Positions 61,504 through 64,000 of a stretch of 64,000 nucleotides of DNA are shown piece by piece; the first letter of the stretch is position 1; every line of letters starts with the position of its first letter. Origin of the DNA: RBG-13-51-18 sp050014095 (GTDB lineage Bacteria > Chloroflexota > Dehalococcoidia > Dehalococcoidales > RBG-16-60-22); assembly GCA_050014095.1 (NCBI GenBank), contig JBEKDZ010000004.1, positions 248,001 to 312,000 of the forward strand, given 5' to 3'. The notes beneath the pieces were generated by a model. It was not told where the DNA came from. It worked only from the letters and a program-made list of their open reading frames with translations, and did not search any database. The translations under genes and the position numbers were made by a program.

Positions 61504-62286
61504 TCACTTCTCCAACCTAAATAGTCTTCTCGCATTTTCTGTAGTCTTCTCTGCTATTTCCGCCTCGCTTAATCCTTTTAGAGTAGCCGCCCCCTTAAGT
61601 GACCTAATCACGTCGGCTGGATTTGATTTAAACTCCCCCTCCCTGCCCCGGGCATAGACCACCGGGCAGTCCGTCTCTAAAAGCAGCCTTGCCAGCGGCG
61701 TTTCTTTCACCGCCCGACGGTGTTCCTCGTGGTAAGCGACGGCGGGAGTAACGGAAATATAGTAACCGGCATCGATAATGTCCCGCAAAACACTCGATGT
61801 CCCCGTGTACCAATGGAATACTGCTTTTTTCAATCCCGTCTCTTTCACCATGTCAAAAGCGTCCCGCCAGGCATAGCGGGAATGGATGAGCGCCGGTTTA
61901 TCGTGTTCTTTGGCGATTTTCAGCAGCTCTGTGAGCGCCCTCTTTTGTAGTTCTTTATCCGCTACCGCCCTGACCCGCTTATGATAGTCTAATCCCACCT
62001 CCCCTATTGCTACTGCCCTATCGATATTGGCATTGATATATGCCAGGTTGGCGGGTATCTCCGCTTCCTTGATGTACCAGGGGTGCCAGCCTAATGCCGG
62101 ATAAACGAAGCCTGGATATTTTCCGGCGATATCCAGCGTCTTTTGGTTGGACGCTATGTCAGAGCCGACCGCCACTATCGCCGACAGCCCGGCAGCTTTA
62201 GCTTGAGCTAGGACCTGTTCCAGATTTTCTATTTCGTCCAGGTGGGCATGGGTATCGATAAGCTGGTACATTTCTTCGTCCATCAT
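61504..62286 (-). CDS. TatD-family metal-dependent hydrolase
   Basis: The protein is 260 aa. The metal site begins with DTHAHLDE (His13, His15), GEVGLDYHKR holds the glutamate, PALIHSR and FHWYTG give the later histidines, and ETDCPVVYAR has the final aspartate. TatD proteins are 3'-5' DNA exonucleases or RNA-related hydrolases. Start may be 62286 or 62271. First of a pair with the nucleotidyltransferase-like gene. Confidence 0.92.
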   Translation of the reverse strand: MMDEEMYQLIDTHAHLDEIENLEQVLAQAKAAGLSAIVAVGSDIASNQKTLDIAGKYPGFVYPALGWHPWYIKEAEIPANLAYINANIDRAVAIGEVGLDYHKRVRAVADKELQKRALTELLKIAKEHDKPALIHSRYAWRDAFDMVKETGLKKAVFHWYTGTSSVLRDIIDAGYYISVTPAVAYHEEHRRAVKETPLARLLLETDCPVVYARGREGEFKSNPADVIRSLKGAATLKGLSEAEIAEKTTENARRLFRLEK

Positions 62287-62377
62287 ACCATATCGTGCTT
62301 TAATGGCTCACCGCTTGCATGTAACAGCCCGGTTGTTGTTGAATAGTAGCAAATCTGCACCGAGGAGGCTAGAGTTC

Positions 62378-62797
62378 ATGCCAGCGACAAAATACGATAA
62401 ATACGTTATCAAAAAGCCGGTGGCTATCGGCGGCTATGGTCCGGAGTTCGTCTATACCGGCGAAAAGGAATATCATTCCAACTTCACTATCATGATCCTG
62501 CGCATCACCGAGCCGACCCTGATGGAGGAGTATGCGCATTCACATGACTTCGATATGTATCTATACTTCATGTCCTACGACCCGGATAATATGGGGGAAC
62601 TGGGCGCCGATATTGAGATAGGGTTGGGAGCAGAGCGGGAGATACATAAAATCACCACCCCCACCACCGTCTATATCCCCGCCGGCATGATTCACTGTCC
62701 CCTGGAGTTTAAGAAGGTGACCAAACCGATATTGTTTATCCATTGCACGCTGGCGTCGAAATACGTTAAGGAAGAAAGTAAAATCATTAAAGATTAG
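62378..62797 (+). CDS. Cupin-domain protein, fourth paralog
   Basis: The start is ATG 62378, with AGGAGG at 62363-62368. About 139 aa. N-terminus YDKYVIKKPVAIGGYGPEF is like those of the 17-18.6 kb cupins; motif 1 is HSHDFDMYLYFMSYDP, where Met replaces the glutamate of HxHDFDE; then GADIEIGLG and PAGMIHCP. Without that Glu, metal binding may be different. It stands alone, 44 kb from the others. Confidence 0.82.
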   Translation: MPATKYDKYVIKKPVAIGGYGPEFVYTGEKEYHSNFTIMILRITEPTLMEEYAHSHDFDMYLYFMSYDPDNMGELGADIEIGLGAEREIHKITTPTTVYIPAGMIHCPLEFKKVTKPILFIHCTLASKYVKEESKIIKD

Positions 62798-62810
62798 CAA
62801 TAGGTAGCTG

Positions 62811-64000
62811 TTACCCCTTCACCACCGCGATGGGCCGGGTGCGCGCTACTTTTTTCGAGATGCCGGCGCCGTGAGCCACCCGCACTACGTCCCCCACGTC
62901 TTTATAAGCCTCCGGGGCTTCCTCTGCCAGCCCGGCCAGACTGCCTGTCCGCACGGCGATACCTTTAGCCTCTAACGCCTCTAACACCTCCCGTCCGCTG
63001 GCCTGCCTTTTGGCTGCTGCCCGACTTTCCATCCTGCCCGCCCCGTGGCATGTCGAGCCGAAGGTCTCCCGCATCGCTTGTTCGGTGCCTACCAGGATAT
63101 AAGACGTCCGCCCCATATCCCCAGGAATCAATATCGGCTGTCCCACCGCTTGATACTTTGGCGGCACGTCCGGGTGACCCGCCGGAAAAGCGCGGGTGGC
63201 ACCTTTACGATGCACGCAAAGTTTTTCTTTTTTCCCTGCTATGTCATGGTCTTCTATCTTGGCGATGTTATGTGTTACGTCGTAGATAAGCTCGAGTCCG
63301 GCGTCTCTCGGACTTAAGTCCATCACGCGGCAGAAAGTCTCGCGCACCCAGTGGGTGATGCACTGGCGATTTGCCCAGGCGTAGTTGGCGGCGCAACGCA
63401 TAGCGGCGAGGTAAGCCTGTCCCTCGGCGCTCTTCACTGGCACGCAAGCGAGCTGGCGGTCCGGCACCTGAATGCCGTACTTCGGCATCGACTGCAGCAT
63501 TACTTTGATATAATCGTCCGCCACCTGATGGCCCACTCCGCGAGAGCCGCAGTGGACGTAGAGCATGACCTGCCCCACCCGCTCGATGCCCATCGCCCGT
63601 GCTATCTCATCTTCATATATTTCGTCGATAACGGCTACCTCGAGGAAATGGTTGCCGGAGCCGAGGGTACCCAGTTGTGGAATGCCCCGCTCCTTGGCCC
63701 TCCCGCTCACCCGTGAGGGGTCGACGCCTGGTATCTCCCCTCTCTCTTCGGTAGTTTCCAGGTCTTCTCTGTCGCCATAACCCCTCTCCACCGCCCAGCG
63801 CGACCCTTTGACTAATACCTCGTCGATTTCACCGGCGCGCAGCTTGATGACGCCCTTGGAACCCACCCCGGAGGGCACGGCATAAAAAAGCGCGTCAATA
63901 AGGGTTTTTATCTTGGGGCTGACCTCTTCCTTGGTCAGGTTGGTGCGCATGATACGCACGCCGCAGTTGATATCGAAACCCACCCCGCCCGGTGAGACCA
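62811..64000 (-). CDS. rtcB: RtcB RNA ligase, 5' end cut by window edge
   Basis: About 396 codons are visible; the frame continues off position 64000 with VSPGGVGFDINCGVR, so the listed GTG inside that stretch is not the real start. RtcB motifs: GFDINCGVR (Mn2+-binding Asp and Cys), GSGNHFLEV, HCGSRGVGHQ, HRKGATRAFPAGH and GTCHGAGR, where the His is the guanylated nucleophile. It joins RNA 2',3'-cyclic or 3'-phosphates to 5'-OH ends in tRNA splicing or RNA repair. No archease gene is seen beside it. Confidence 0.95.
   Translation of the reverse strand, partial: VSPGGVGFDINCGVRIMRTNLTKEEVSPKIKTLIDALFYAVPSGVGSKGVIKLRAGEIDEVLVKGSRWAVERGYGDREDLETTEERGEIPGVDPSRVSGRAKERGIPQLGTLGSGNHFLEVAVIDEIYEDEIARAMGIERVGQVMLYVHCGSRGVGHQVADDYIKVMLQSMPKYGIQVPDRQLACVPVKSAEGQAYLAAMRCAANYAWANRQCITHWVRETFCRVMDLSPRDAGLELIYDVTHNIAKIEDHDIAGKKEKLCVHRKGATRAFPAGHPDVPPKYQAVGQPILIPGDMGRTSYILVGTEQAMRETFGSTCHGAGRMESRAAAKRQASGREVLEALEAKGIAVRTGSLAGLAEEAPEAYKDVGDVVRVAHGAGISKKVARTRPIAVVKG

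Overview
The window looks like a chromosomal piece of an anaerobic bacterium of mid GC content. My best guess is a member of the Dehalococcoidia (Chloroflexota) or a close relative. This is inferred from the gene mix: corrinoid-dependent methyltransferases of the URO-D fold, a four-subunit 2-oxoacid:ferredoxin oxidoreductase, a molybdopterin/FeS/NrfD redox complex, family III CoA transferases and a heliorhodopsin. I see no respiratory oxidase and no LPS genes. No 16S rRNA or other phylogenetic marker is present, so the taxonomy is not proven.

Layout. 1-7.5 kb: the end of an AmmeMemoRadiSam-type radical SAM enzyme, a GT39 mannosyltransferase with its GT2-GtrA partner, a DRTGG-domain ATPase, the polyamine pair speD-speE, and two predicted exported proteins (acetolactate decarboxylase and SAM hydroxide adenosyltransferase). 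7.5-15 kb: a zinc-ribbon protein, a membrane protein, a heliorhodopsin, an isochorismatase-type hydrolase, a GalT-like HIT protein, a cysteine-cluster protein, a MazEF-type toxin-antitoxin pair, a GH3 glycosidase and an alpha/beta hydrolase. 15-18.6 kb: an old-yellow-enzyme/FadH-type oxidoreductase followed by three tandem cupins. 18.6-22 kb: an AT-rich accessory island holding a truncated AAA ATPase, a FemAB-like acyltransferase, an orphan protein with a nuclease-like C-terminus and a HicAB pair. Its first part is bounded by a 61-bp direct repeat derived from the end of the third cupin gene.

22-25 kb: an SDR dehydrogenase, a HAMP sensor without an output domain plus a 75-aa partner, and an initiator tRNA. 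25-37 kb is the centrepiece: a leftward operon with a near-consensus promoter. It encodes one corrinoid protein, seven paralogous URO-D-fold methyltransferases and one pterin-type methyltransferase. It is organised like a three-component demethylation system in which seven alternative substrate-side enzymes may feed one corrinoid protein and one folate-side enzyme. Dispersed repeats occupy five of the six gaps between the URO-D paralogs.

37-48 kb: tRNA-Gly(CCC) with a degenerate partial copy, a SAM methyltransferase, a CotH/VTC/DUF4956 cassette, a CoA-binding protein, a K+ channel, a beta-CASP nuclease, a LOG protein, RecN and DUF72. 48-56 kb, leftward: a NrfD/FeS/molybdopterin complex and a PorGDAB-type oxidoreductase headed by a MarR regulator, with two matching palindromes in the divergent intergenic region. 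56-64 kb: two family III CoA transferases, a small membrane protein, a MATE transporter, a nucleotidyltransferase-like protein, TatD, a fourth cupin and the 3' part of rtcB.

Metabolic reading (inference): methyl groups enter through the corrinoid system to a folate pool, ferredoxin is reduced by the 2-oxoacid oxidoreductase, and acyl-CoA substrates are handled by the CoA transferases, SDR and FadH-like enzyme. All motif, promoter and repeat calls were made by eye from the sequence; no database search was run.
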